From positions 1-62,673 of the forward strand of contig DATAEK010000196.1 in NCBI GenBank assembly GCA_036258055.1: a stretch of DNA of 62,673 bases, in the 5' to 3' direction. Numbering within the stretch: the first letter of the stretch is position 1; each line of letters starts with the position of its first letter. Shown piece by piece: positions 1-7,786 of the stretch. The notes under the pieces are model-generated. The model did no database searches. It had not been told where the DNA came from and saw only the letters and a program-made list of their open reading frames with translations. This DNA is from DATAEK01 sp036258055 (GTDB lineage: Bacteria; Acidobacteriota; Vicinamibacteria; Vicinamibacterales; 2-12-FULL-66-21). Position numbers and translations under genes: made by a program.

Positions 1-92
1 CACTGCACTCTCGAAAGTCGCCGAGCGCGTCACTACTCGAGGACGATCGCAAGAGCATCGATCTGCATGTCGTGAAAGTGCCCGACCGCTAG
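1..92 (+). CDS. possible 3' end of an unidentified gene
   Basis: A reading frame open from the window edge ends at TAG 90-92 and would give a carboxy terminus ending LHVVKVPDR. Composition is plausible for coding sequence, but under 30 codons are visible and no family can be recognised. It would converge on rho, with the repeat tract between them. It may be chance. Confidence 0.25.
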   Translation, partial: LHSRKSPSASLLEDDRKSIDLHVVKVPDR

Positions 93-110
93 ACGGCGCG
101 CATCCCCGTT

Positions 111-203
111 CAGCACCCTGGCACGTTCGCACCCTAGCACCCTCGCACCTTAGGCACCTTTGCACCCTTGGCACCCAGGCACCTTTGGCACCCAGGCACC
201 TTT
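111..203. repeat. degenerate short-period GCACC tract downstream of rho
   Basis: About nine imperfect copies of a unit like GGCACCCTT, with 7 to 11 bases between GCACC cores, fill the space up to the rho stop codon. The last part repeats TTGGCACCCAGGCACC almost exactly. It lies between convergent genes and codes for nothing recognisable. No stable hairpin plus T-tract terminator is seen within it. Confidence 0.7.
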
Positions 204-1705
204 TACCCCATCTTCTGCATCGACGACAGGAAGTCGCCGTTCGACTTGGTCTTTCCCATCTTGTCGAGCAGCAGCTCCATCGCTTCGACCGCGGAGAGCG
301 GGGCGAGGACCTTGCGGAGTACCCACACGCGGTTGAGGTCCTCACGCAGGAGCAGAAGCTCTTCCTTCCGCGTTCCGCTCTTCTGCATGTCGATCGACGG
401 GAACACCCGCTTGTCGGTGAGCTTCCGATCGAGATGAATCTCCATGTTGCCGGTGCCCTTGAACTCCTCGAAGATCACGTCGTCCATGCGGGAGCCGGTG
501 TCGATGAGCGCGGTCGCGATGATCGTCAGCGATCCACCCTCTTCGATGTTGCGGGCGGCGCCGAAGAAGCGTTTCGGCTTCTGGAGTGCGTTCGAATCGA
601 GACCGCCGGAGAGGACCTTGCCCGACGGCGGGATCACCGAGTTGTAGGCGCGCGCGAGGCGTGTGATCGAGTCGAGCAGGATCAGCACGTCCTTCTTGTG
701 CTCGACCAGGCGCTTAGCCTTTTCAATCACCATCTCGGCCACCTGTACGTGGCGCTGCGCCGGCTCGTCGAACGTGGACGAAATCACTTCGCCCTGCACC
801 GAGCGCTGCATGTCCGTGACTTCCTCGGGCCGCTCGTCGATGAGCAGCACGATCAGGAAGACTTCCGGATGGTTCTTCGCCACCGACTGCGCGATGCTCT
901 GGAGCAGCATCGTTTTACCGGTGCGCGGCGGGGCGACGATCAGGCCGCGCTGGCCGCGGCCGATTGGCGTCATGAGGTCCATCACGCGCCCGGACAAATT
1001 GTCCGGCATCGTCTCGAGCGTGAAGCGCTGCTGCGGATAGAGCGGCGTGAGGTTCTCGAAGAACAGCTTGTCGCGGGCCTGCTCGGGCGCTTCGAAGTTG
1101 ACCGCCTCGACCTTGATCAGCGCGAAGTAGCGCTCCCCTTCCTTCGGCGGCCGGATCTGGCCGGACACCGTGTCGCCGGTCTGCAGATCGAACTTCCGGA
1201 TCTGCGAGGGGGAGACGTAGATGTCGTCCGGGCCGGGCAGGTAGTTGTAGTCGGGGGCGCGAAGGAAACCGAAGCCGTCAGGCAGGACCTCGAGGACGCC
1301 TTCCGAGAAGATGAAGCCGCTCTGCTCGGTCTGCGCTTTCAGGATCTGGAAGATCAGCTCCTGCTTGCGCATGCCCGTCGCGCCGGCGACGTTCAGGTCC
1401 TTGGCGATCTGGGTGAGCTTCTGGATCGACATGTCCTTCAGCTCGGTGATGTTCAGGCCCTGACCGCGTCGGCCGTCCTGCCGCTGCTGTCCTTCCTGGC
1501 GCTCGGGACGCTGCCCCCCGCCGCCCGGTGACGCGGCGGGTGGAGCGGCCGGCGCTGGAGGCGCCGCCTGCTGCGGGGGGTCGGCCTGAGGCGCCGTGGC
1601 CTCACGCTCGGGAGTTTGAACGGCGGTTTCGGCGGACGAGGCCGCCTGCGCGCCCGCCTGATCGGCGGATCCGCGCCCTGAAGTGCGCTTGGTTGTCTGT
1701 GCCAT
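203..1705 (-). CDS. rho: transcription termination factor Rho
   Basis: Hexameric RNA-dependent ATPase helicase that ends transcription at C-rich untranslated RNA. The 500-residue protein has a low-complexity amino-terminal extension of about 83 residues rich in Ala, Pro, Gln and Gly, then the Rho N domain (about 84-130), the cold-shock-like RNA-binding domain (about 135-205) and the RecA-like ATPase. Walker A is APPRTGKT near residue 260, with Arg where many Rho proteins have Lys; Walker B is VLILLDSITR. The Q/R loop region and the carboxy end are complete. The ATG at 1705 is the only convincing start. E. coli Rho is about 420 residues, so the excess is all at the amino end. It is monocistronic, with its own promoter and about 150 nt of leader. 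Confidence 0.97.
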   Translation of the reverse strand: MAQTTKRTSGRGSADQAGAQAASSAETAVQTPEREATAPQADPPQQAAPPAPAAPPAASPGGGGQRPERQEGQQRQDGRRGQGLNITELKDMSIQKLTQIAKDLNVAGATGMRKQELIFQILKAQTEQSGFIFSEGVLEVLPDGFGFLRAPDYNYLPGPDDIYVSPSQIRKFDLQTGDTVSGQIRPPKEGERYFALIKVEAVNFEAPEQARDKLFFENLTPLYPQQRFTLETMPDNLSGRVMDLMTPIGRGQRGLIVAPPRTGKTMLLQSIAQSVAKNHPEVFLIVLLIDERPEEVTDMQRSVQGEVISSTFDEPAQRHVQVAEMVIEKAKRLVEHKKDVLILLDSITRLARAYNSVIPPSGKVLSGGLDSNALQKPKRFFGAARNIEEGGSLTIIATALIDTGSRMDDVIFEEFKGTGNMEIHLDRKLTDKRVFPSIDMQKSGTRKEELLLLREDLNRVWVLRKVLAPLSAVEAMELLLDKMGKTKSNGDFLSSMQKMG

Positions 1706-1862
1706 GAGACTACTGACGTTAGCGGTCTGGTTGAGGGTTGTGAACTTCCGCGTTATGGGTTGACGCTGCTGTCTGCTTGATTGCTGAATGCGGACTCGGC
1801 GACTGGAGCGCCGGGGTAATGGCTAGAGGAGCGTTCTCGTGCGGCGTTGTTCGTGCTCTCAA

Positions 1863-1891
1863 AGTATAGGCACGGCTGGTCCGGGTGTCAA
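1863..1891 (-). promoter_or_regulatory. sigma-70 type promoter of rho
   Basis: On the minus strand TTGACA (1891-1886), a 17-base spacer and TATACT (1868-1863) form a near-consensus housekeeping promoter. The start point would fall near 1856, leaving an untranslated leader of about 150 nt (1706-1856) before rho. Rho genes are often autoregulated by Rho-dependent termination in the leader; whether this one is cannot be told from sequence alone. The first bases of the CoA-binding gene end at 1945, so this promoter is intergenic. Confidence 0.75.
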
Positions 1892-1944
1892 CAAGTCCTC
1901 GGCAGGGCAACGGCGGTGCCTTCAGTTTCGGCGTCCGGCCTCCG

Positions 1945-2316
1945 TCAGTAGTTCCCCGGGCGTTCGCCGATGCCGACGATGCTGCAGGCCTGGATCGCGT
2001 TGAGCCCGAGCGCCCTCGCTCGGGCAACGACCGCCCCGTCGTCAGCGCCCGGATTCAACCAGACCTCCTGGATACCCTTTCGCGCGAGCTCGTCCATCAC
2101 GCCCACCCCGATCTCGGGCTGGACGTACACCGTTGCTACATCGATCGGGCCAGCTACCTCGAGCACCGATCGATAGGCGCGATGGCCCTCGATGACCGGC
2201 TCGTGGGGATTGATCGGGATGACGATGTAGCCTTGGTGCTCGAACGCGCGCAGTGCCTTGTTGCCGAACTTGCCGCGATCGTTCGACGCGCCGATCACGG
2301 CAACCGTCCTGCTCAT
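1945..2316 (-). CDS. CoA-binding (Rossmann) domain protein, YccU-like
   Basis: A 123-residue single-domain protein of the CoA_binding_2 family (COG1832). It opens with VAVIGASNDRGKFGN, the first strand and glycine-rich loop of the Rossmann fold, and carries EVWLNPGA late in the domain. Homologues bind CoA, but no enzymatic activity is established. The ATG at 2316 follows a TAGAAT hexamer by only 6 bases, so the mRNA is probably leaderless. It is divergent from amrS with 83 bases between the two starts. Confidence 0.85.
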   Translation of the reverse strand: MSRTVAVIGASNDRGKFGNKALRAFEHQGYIVIPINPHEPVIEGHRAYRSVLEVAGPIDVATVYVQPEIGVGVMDELARKGIQEVWLNPGADDGAVVARARALGLNAIQACSIVGIGERPGNY

Positions 2317-2322
2317 GCGGGG

Positions 2323-2350
2323 ATTCTATCCCGTGTTGCCGAGCCTGCAA
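2323..2350 (-). promoter_or_regulatory. promoter of the CoA-binding gene, leaderless type
   Basis: TTGCAG (2350-2345), 16 bases and TAGAAT (2328-2323) on the minus strand. Only 6 bases (CCCCGC) separate the -10 hexamer from the ATG, so transcription should begin at or next to the start codon and no Shine-Dalgarno is possible. Confidence 0.6.
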
Positions 2351-2387
2351 CCGCGCCGGCACCTGCTTTCGAGCTCACTCGCGGCGT

Positions 2388-2393
2388 TACAAT
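2388..2393 (+). promoter_or_regulatory. putative -10 element of amrS
   Basis: TACAAT lies 6 bases before the ATG at 2400, the same spacing as at several other first genes in this window. No good -35 hexamer is visible. It supports ATG 2400 as the start and a leaderless transcript. Confidence 0.4.
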
Positions 2394-2399
2394 CAAGCG

Positions 2400-3521
2400 A
2401 TGGCTACCCTCGCCGACGCACTCGAAGCGCGAACGGTCGAGGCCGCGGCCGAGCTCGTCGAGCCCATCTCGAAGGATCGGCTGCGTTGTTTTGCGTGCGG
2501 ACATGAGTGCCCGCTCCCGGATGGTGCGCTTGGCGTCTGCAAGGTGCGCTTCAACCGCGGCGGGATCCTGCACGTTCCCTGGGGGTACGTCGGCGGCGTC
2601 CAGTGCGATCCCATCGAGAAGAAGCCGTTCTTCCACGCGCGATCCGGTGCCCTGGCGTTCAGCTTTGGCATGCTCGGGTGTGACCTTCACTGCTCTTACT
2701 GTCAGAACTGGGTCACGTCGCAGGCGCTGCGCGATCCCGAGGCCGTTTCACCTCCGCTCGACGTGAGTCCGTCCCGTCTCGTCGACGAGGCGGTGCAGCT
2801 TGGCAGCCAGGTCGTCGTCAGTACCTACAACGAGCCACTCATCACCAGTGAATGGGCTGTCGCGATCTTCAAGGAGGCTCGGAGGAACGGTCTCCTGACC
2901 GCGTACGTCTCGAACGGCAACGGCACGCCGCGCGTGCTGAACTACATCCGTCCGTGGGTGGATCTCTACAAGGTCGATCTCAAGAGCTTCGACGATCGGC
3001 ACTACCGTCAGCTCGGCGGCCGCATCGAGCCAATCCTCTACACGATCCGCGCCCTGCACGAGATGGGGATCTGGCTCGAGATCGTCACGCTCGTGATCCC
3101 GGGTTTCAACGATTCCGAGGACGAGCTCCAGCGGCTGACGGCGTTCCTCGCCGGCGTTTCACCCGATATCCCGTGGCACGTGACGGCATTCCACAAGGAC
3201 TATCGGATGAACGATCCGGAGAACACGACACCCGAGATGCTGATGCGGGCGGCCGAGATCGGCCAGGCCAACGGCTTGCGCTATGTGTACGCGGGGAATC
3301 TGCCCGGTCAGGTCGGGGAGTTAGAGAACACGTGGTGTCACCACTGCCGCGCGCTGCTCGTCGAGCGGTACGGCTACTACATTCAGCAGTACCGTCTGAC
3401 CTCGAGCGGTGCGTGCCCCGATTGCGGCACGTCGATTCCGGGACGTTGGGGGGCGAAGTTCGGCGGACAGATCACCGCGTCGCCGTTCCTGCCCGGGTCG
3501 AGGCGTCTCCGGATCTTCTGA
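2400..3521 (+). CDS. amrS: AmmeMemoRadiSam system radical SAM enzyme
   Basis: Member of the radical SAM family named AmrS, usually found with an AMMECR1 protein and a Memo-like protein; its substrate is not established. From ATG 2400 it has 373 residues. The [4Fe-4S]/SAM motif CX3CX2C is at Cys94, Cys98 and Cys101 (GCDLHCSYCQNW). An amino-terminal Cys cluster (Cys30, Cys33, Cys37, Cys47) and two carboxy-terminal CxxC pairs (CHHC, CPDC) probably bind metal. The block CDPIEKKPFFH just before the SAM motif is typical of the family. A longer frame to 2253 runs into the divergent gene and is rejected. No AmrA or AmrB partner lies in the window. Confidence 0.9.
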   Translation: MATLADALEARTVEAAAELVEPISKDRLRCFACGHECPLPDGALGVCKVRFNRGGILHVPWGYVGGVQCDPIEKKPFFHARSGALAFSFGMLGCDLHCSYCQNWVTSQALRDPEAVSPPLDVSPSRLVDEAVQLGSQVVVSTYNEPLITSEWAVAIFKEARRNGLLTAYVSNGNGTPRVLNYIRPWVDLYKVDLKSFDDRHYRQLGGRIEPILYTIRALHEMGIWLEIVTLVIPGFNDSEDELQRLTAFLAGVSPDIPWHVTAFHKDYRMNDPENTTPEMLMRAAEIGQANGLRYVYAGNLPGQVGELENTWCHHCRALLVERYGYYIQQYRLTSSGACPDCGTSIPGRWGAKFGGQITASPFLPGSRRLRIF

Positions 3522-3570
3522 TCGCGTTCGACTACAGGAGGCAAGGAGGCCAGGAGATGGACCTCCGGTT

Positions 3571-4332
3571 CTATTGGGTACGTGCCGCGACGTCGTCGAT
3601 GATGCTCTTGAACTGCGCGAACGGCATCGCCCCACGCAACACCTTGATCACCTTGAAGGGCTGATTGCCCGCGGGCGTGAGCCCGATCAGGAACGTCGGT
3701 GTGCTGTCGACGCCGAGCTCCTGCATGCGCGCGACGCTCTCGCGCACGGGCTTCGCGTATTTGCCGCCTTCAAGACAGGCTTTGAACTTCCCCGCATCCA
3801 ATCCGAGCCCACTCGCCTGCTTCTCGAGCTCGGCCACCTCGCGCGTCGGCGAGGCAAACAGCTGGTTGTGCATCTCCCAGTACTTGCCCTGGTCGCCCGC
3901 GCAGTTCGCGGCCTCGTGCGCCTTGTAGGCCTCCGGATGCAGCTGTTCGATCGGGTAGTCCACGAAGACGTACTGGAGCTTGCCGGTCGAGATGTACTCG
4001 GCATCGAGCTGCGGCTGGGTCTGCTGCATATGCCGCCGGCAGTAGGGACAGTGATAGTCCGAGATTTCCACCATCGTCACCTTCGCCGCCTTGGAGCCCT
4101 TGGACGGCTCGCCGGCGATTGCGAGCGACGCGTTGACAATGGAGGCGCCCAGCGGGCGGCCGGTCAGCGCTTCGAGAAGCGACTTGATCGCTTCGACGTC
4201 CGCCTTCAGCGCGTCCTGCTGTGCTCGCATTTTCTCGAGCTCACGCTTGAGCGCCGCGATCTCGTCGGACTGGGACTGCGGCCCCGAGAACGAAAAGAGA
4301 GCCACGAGGGCGACGGTCGCGATCTTGAACAT
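3571..4332 (-). CDS. exported DsbA/DsbG-like thioredoxin-fold protein
   Basis: Predicted periplasmic thiol-disulfide protein of 253 residues. It has a signal peptide beginning MFKIATVALVALFSFSG, a helical coiled-coil stretch (about 25-65) and a thioredoxin domain with CPYC redox motif in SDYHCPYCRRHM. A cis-proline region (STPTFLIG) is present near the carboxy end. An in-frame GTG at 4410 overlaps the stop of the upstream small ORF as GTGA and would add 26 residues, partly encoded by a short repeat. I prefer ATG 4332 because the signal peptide begins there, though coupling favours 4410. It is last in the glcD operon; related proteins act as DsbA-like oxidases or isomerases. Confidence 0.85.
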   Translation of the reverse strand: MFKIATVALVALFSFSGPQSQSDEIAALKRELEKMRAQQDALKADVEAIKSLLEALTGRPLGASIVNASLAIAGEPSKGSKAAKVTMVEISDYHCPYCRRHMQQTQPQLDAEYISTGKLQYVFVDYPIEQLHPEAYKAHEAANCAGDQGKYWEMHNQLFASPTREVAELEKQASGLGLDAGKFKACLEGGKYAKPVRESVARMQELGVDSTPTFLIGLTPAGNQPFKVIKVLRGAMPFAQFKSIIDDVAARTQ

Positions 4333-4336
4333 GCTG

Positions 4337-4373
4337 GAAATGGTAAATGGCAAAGGGGAAATGGTAAATGGCC
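4337..4373. repeat. two tandem copies of GAAATGGTAAATGGC-type unit
   Basis: GAAATGGTAAATGGC occurs at 4337-4351 and again from 4359, separated by AAAGGG. It sits just before the preferred start of the DsbA-like gene and is markedly AT-richer than its surroundings. If translation starts at GTG 4410 the repeat encodes TISPLPFTIS. Confidence 0.7.
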
Positions 4374-4406
4374 AAAAAGATCGCGGCTGACGCTGGGCTG
4401 TCTGGC

Positions 4407-4529
4407 TCACGCCTTCACCCGTGGGCCTCCACCTGAAGTGTCCATGACGACGCGCAAGGGCGGCGCGCCGGCCTGAGCGATCAGGCTTGTGAGGAGCGTC
4501 AGCGTGGCAAGGAGATCACTTGCCGTCAT
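4407..4529 (-). CDS. small ORF, 40 residues, hydrophobic amino half
   Basis: ATG at 4529 follows the glcD stop (TAA 4534-4532) by 2 bases and has GGAG overlapping that stop as a likely ribosome site. The frame ends TGA 4409-4407, overlapping a GTG of the DsbA-like frame as GTGA. The peptide begins MTASDLLATLTLLTSL, a signal- or membrane-like stretch, and ends GGGPRVKA. The tight fit on both sides suggests a translated link in the operon. No family is recognised; it could be only a coupling cistron or chance. Confidence 0.45.
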   Translation of the reverse strand: MTASDLLATLTLLTSLIAQAGAPPLRVVMDTSGGGPRVKA

Positions 4530-4531
4530 CG

Positions 4532-5920
4532 TTACTCCGGAAAGATCTTGCCCGGATTCAGAATGCCGTCGGGATCGAAGGCCCGCTTGACCCGCTTCAT
4601 CAGCGCGATCTCCTCCTCGGACAGCTCGATATCCAGAAACCGCGCCTTCGCGAAGCCGATGCCGTGCTCACCACTGATCGATCCTTCGAGCGCGACGACG
4701 CCTTCGAAGAGGACACGTTCGGCCGCGTGCGCTCGCGCCCGCTCCGCCTCGTCTGACGGGTTGACCATGATGTTGACGTGGATGTTGCCGTCGCCCGCAT
4801 GCCCGAAGCAAGGAATTCGAAGGCTGAACTCCCGCTTGAGACGGTCGACGAGGTCGAAGAGCTGAGGAATCCGCCCTTTGGGCACCACCACGTCGTGATT
4901 GAACTTGAGCGGCGTGATCGTTTTGAGTGACAACGACAACTCGCGCCTGACCCGCCACAATTCCTGTCTCGCCGCGTCGTCGTGCGCGCGTAATACTTCC
5001 GTGGCGCCAGCGTTCCGGCAGGCTTGCTCGACCCGGCTGGCCTCGTCGGCAACGGATGCCGGGCTGCCGTCTACTTCGACGAGCAGAATCGCGCCCGTCC
5101 CCGCAGGCGCCAATGAGCGGACCTGCAGATACCGTGCGACTGCCTCGAGCGAATCGCCGTCGACGAGCTCGAGCGCTGCGGGAACGACGCGCTCGCGGAT
5201 CACGTTCGTGACCGCCGCCACGGCGGCACTGACATCGGGAAACGACGCCCGCAGTGTCGCTTGGGCGGGCGGTTTCGGCACCAGCCGCAGGATGATCTTC
5301 GTGATGATCGCCAGCGTGCCTTCGGATCCGACGAGCAGATGCGTCAGGTCGTAGCCGACGACGTTCTTGACGACCTTCCCTCCCGTTTCGACGATCTCGC
5401 CGGTCGGAAGAACGGCCTCGAGACCAAGTACGTACTGCTTGGTCGTGCCGTACTTGAACGCGCGCGGCCCACCGGCACACTCCGCGACGTTGCCGCCGAT
5501 GACCGATTGGCGCAACGACGCAGGATCGGGTGGATAGAACAACCCGACACGTTCGACGGCGTCCTGCAGATCGCCCGTCACGACATTTGGCTCGACGACA
5601 GCGATGAGGTTGGCCTCGTCGATCTCGAGGATGCGGTTCATCCGTTCGAGCGAGACGACGACGCCGCCACGGATAGGAACCGAGCCTCCGGTGTAACCAC
5701 TGCCGCCGCCGCGCGGGACAATCGGTACGCGATGTCGCGCGCACACGCGGACGACTGCCGCGACCTCCAGCGTGCTCTTGGGGAACACCACGACGTCGGC
5801 AGGGTGGCCGCGCTTGAGCGCGTCCATGCCGTACTGGACGCGCGCGTCGTCGTCTGCGCGAACGTGTTGCGCGCCGACGATCGCCGCGAGCTCTGGGAGA
5901 AGGTCAGCCGCGATGGGCAT
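4532..5920 (-). CDS. glcD: FAD-linked oxidoreductase, glycolate oxidase GlcD / D-lactate dehydrogenase family
   Basis: Flavoprotein oxidising a 2-hydroxy acid (glycolate or D-lactate) to the 2-oxo acid. The 462-residue protein has the PCMH-type FAD-binding domain with PRGGGSGYTGG near residue 70, and the FAD-oxidase C domain with HAGDGNIHVN near 377 and SGEHGIG near the end. Length is normal for GlcD. It is first of the operon with the small ORF and the DsbA-like gene. GlcE and GlcF partners are not adjacent, so D-lactate dehydrogenase or another 2-hydroxyacid dehydrogenase is equally possible. Confidence 0.88.
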   Translation of the reverse strand: MPIAADLLPELAAIVGAQHVRADDDARVQYGMDALKRGHPADVVVFPKSTLEVAAVVRVCARHRVPIVPRGGGSGYTGGSVPIRGGVVVSLERMNRILEIDEANLIAVVEPNVVTGDLQDAVERVGLFYPPDPASLRQSVIGGNVAECAGGPRAFKYGTTKQYVLGLEAVLPTGEIVETGGKVVKNVVGYDLTHLLVGSEGTLAIITKIILRLVPKPPAQATLRASFPDVSAAVAAVTNVIRERVVPAALELVDGDSLEAVARYLQVRSLAPAGTGAILLVEVDGSPASVADEASRVEQACRNAGATEVLRAHDDAARQELWRVRRELSLSLKTITPLKFNHDVVVPKGRIPQLFDLVDRLKREFSLRIPCFGHAGDGNIHVNIMVNPSDEAERARAHAAERVLFEGVVALEGSISGEHGIGFAKARFLDIELSEEEIALMKRVKRAFDPDGILNPGKIFPE

Positions 5921-5933
5921 GGACAGTACACAG

Positions 5934-6074
5934 TCCGTTGCTGAAGCCGGACGCCACGAGGTCCGGCTGAAGCCGGACGCCGAGGCTGGCTCGGGCCGGA
6001 CGCCACGAGGTCCGGCTGAAGCCGGACGCTACACGAGCGGCTCCACGTCCTGTAGTGTCCGGCTTCAGCCGGAC
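5934..6074. repeat. cluster of GTCCGGCTGAAGCCGGAC palindromic repeats
   Basis: The imperfect palindrome GTCCGGCTGAAGCCGGAC occurs at 5961-5978 and 6010-6027, and inverted as GTCCGGCTTCAGCCGGAC at 6057-6074; partial copies lie at 5934-5952 and 5994-6001. Linkers repeat GCCACGAG and a TGTAGT/ACTACA-like flank. The cluster fills the gap between the start of glcD and the end of the aminotransferase gene and abuts the latter's stop codon. Another copy lies at 16814. Confidence 0.85.
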
Positions 6075-6075
6075 T

Positions 6076-7281
6076 TCACGGGTGCGCGGCGGTACTCGTC
6101 CGACTCTCGAGCGACCGCACGTAACCGATGATGCGGTCCACGCCCCGCTTGAGCTCTTCGATCGACGTAGCGTACGAGATGCGGATGAACCCCGGGGAAT
6201 CGAATGCTTCGCCCGGTGTGAGCGCGACCCGGACATCGTCGAGCAGCGCCTGAGCGAGCTCAGCGCTCGTGCGAATGCGGTCGGGCGAAAGGAACTCCGA
6301 GACGTCAGGGAACAGATAGAAAGCGCCCGCGGGCTTGACGATTCGGATCCGCGGCTCGTCGGCGAGCCACTCGACGACCCGATCGCGGCGCCGCCGATAC
6401 TCGTCGAGCATCACCGTGATGCAGTCCTGAGGCCCGTTGAGAGCGGTCGTGACCGCCTTCTGGGTGATCGAGCAGACGTTGGACGTGGAATGACTCTGGA
6501 GCGCGTTGCAGGCACTGACCACGGCGGCCGGCGCGACCGCCCAGCCGCACCGCCAGCCGGTCATCGCGTACGCCTTCGATGCCGATCCGCACAGCACCGC
6601 CCGTTCGCGATTGGTGCGCATCAGCACGCCAGGCAGATTGTGCGGCGTCGGATCGTAAATCAGCTTCTCGTAGCAGAGGTCCACCAGGATCCAGATGCCC
6701 CGCCGCGCGGCCTCCTGGCTCACCGCCTCGAGATCCGCCTCGCCGATGAGCGCGCCGGTCGGGTTGCCTGGCGAGTTGATGATGATCCCGCGCGTCTTCG
6801 GCGTGACCGCGCCGAGGATCGTTTCCGCTCTGAGCGCGAAGCCGTCCTCCGCGTGGGTGCGGACGAGCACCGGTGTCGCGTCGGCGAGCTTGATCTGCTC
6901 CACCAGGGTCGGCCATCCGGGTGTGTGCGTGATCACTTCGTCGCCGGAGCCGAAGAGAACCATCACCGCGTTGTAGAGGGCCTGCTTGCCGCCGGCGGTC
7001 ACGATCGTTTCCGCGGTCGTGAACTCGATGCTGTAGTCCTGGCGATAGCGCGCGCCGATGGCGCGTTTGAGCTCGTCGGTTCCGGAATTGGTGGTGTATT
7101 TCGTGAAGTTGGCGTCGATCGCGGCATGCGCCGCGGCGGAAATGTGCGGCGGCGTCGGGAAATCCGGCTCCCCCGCTCCGAGATCGACGACATCGACTCC
7201 CTGCGCCTTGAGGCGCATCGCCTCGGCCGCCACCTTCATCGTTGGCGATACCGACATCCGGCTAGCACGCGTGGCAAACAT
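6076..7281 (-). CDS. pyridoxal-phosphate aminotransferase, class I/II (aspartate aminotransferase-like)
   Basis: Transfers an amino group between an amino acid and a 2-oxo acid. The 401-residue protein is full length for the fold-type I AspC family. Visible motifs are GAGEPDFPTP near the start, NSPGNPTG, the PLP-binding lysine in SASKAYAMTGWRCGW near residue 237, and the carboxy-terminal substrate arginine in IRISYA. Subfamily 1-gamma aspartate/prephenate aminotransferases look like this, which would suit a genome with arogenate or tyrosine synthesis, but substrate is not provable here. It follows coaD by one base in the same operon. Confidence 0.9.
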   Translation of the reverse strand: MFATRASRMSVSPTMKVAAEAMRLKAQGVDVVDLGAGEPDFPTPPHISAAAHAAIDANFTKYTTNSGTDELKRAIGARYRQDYSIEFTTAETIVTAGGKQALYNAVMVLFGSGDEVITHTPGWPTLVEQIKLADATPVLVRTHAEDGFALRAETILGAVTPKTRGIIINSPGNPTGALIGEADLEAVSQEAARRGIWILVDLCYEKLIYDPTPHNLPGVLMRTNRERAVLCGSASKAYAMTGWRCGWAVAPAAVVSACNALQSHSTSNVCSITQKAVTTALNGPQDCITVMLDEYRRRRDRVVEWLADEPRIRIVKPAGAFYLFPDVSEFLSPDRIRTSAELAQALLDDVRVALTPGEAFDSPGFIRISYATSIEELKRGVDRIIGYVRSLESRTSTAAHP

Positions 7282-7282
7282 G

Positions 7283-7786
7283 TCAGGCCCTCAAGGTTTC
7301 CCGCGCCAGCTTCTTCTCGCGCAACCGACGTTCGACGATGTCGGGCACGAGATCATGGACCGACCCACCGAGCGCGACCACCTCTTTGATGAGGCGGGAG
7401 CTGACGTACGTGTACGGCTCGGCAGGCATCATGAACACGGTTTCGACTTCGGGGCAGAGCCGGCGGTTCATGAGCGCCATCTGCATTTCGTATTCGAAGT
7501 CCGAGACGGCGCGCAAACCGCGGACGATCACGCTCGCCTTTTTCATTTGAGCGTACTCCACGAGCAGCCCGTCGAACGTATCCACCTCGACATTGGCTCG
7601 ATCGCGGAAGACTTCCCTGGCGATCTGGACGCGCTCCGGGACGGTGAAGAGGGGCGCCTTCTCCTGGTTGATCAGCACGGCGATGACGACCCGATCGAAC
7701 AACCGCAGGCCGCGCTCGATGATGTCGATGTGCCCGTTCGTCAGCGGGTCGAAGGAACCCGGGTAGACTGCAACGACCTCACTCAT
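7283..7786 (-). CDS. coaD: phosphopantetheine adenylyltransferase
   Basis: Converts 4'-phosphopantetheine plus ATP to dephospho-CoA, the penultimate step of CoA synthesis. At 167 residues it matches the usual 160 or so. It shows the nucleotidyltransferase motif TNGH (16-19) in YPGSFDPLTNGHIDII and the carboxy-terminal VSSRLIKEV. Its start overlaps the rsmD stop by 4 bases; rsmD-coaD is a common bacterial pair. Confidence 0.97.
   Translation of the reverse strand: MSEVVAVYPGSFDPLTNGHIDIIERGLRLFDRVVIAVLINQEKAPLFTVPERVQIAREVFRDRANVEVDTFDGLLVEYAQMKKASVIVRGLRAVSDFEYEMQMALMNRRLCPEVETVFMMPAEPYTYVSSRLIKEVVALGGSVHDLVPDIVERRLREKKLARETLRA

Noticed and set aside
111..205. TGGCAC motifs as sigma-54 promoters
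   Set aside because: TGGCAC recurs because of the repeat, but no GG-N10-GC with TTGC at the -12 position is found.
185..1531. 448-codon open frame opposite rho
   Set aside because: Wholly antisense to a certain gene; high-GC codon bias in rho produces such a shadow, and the translation is Arg/Leu/Glu/Asp-rich with no family pattern.
1719..2027. 102-codon frame upstream of rho
   Set aside because: Spans the rho promoter and leader; composition is not coding-like and it would overlap the CoA-binding gene.
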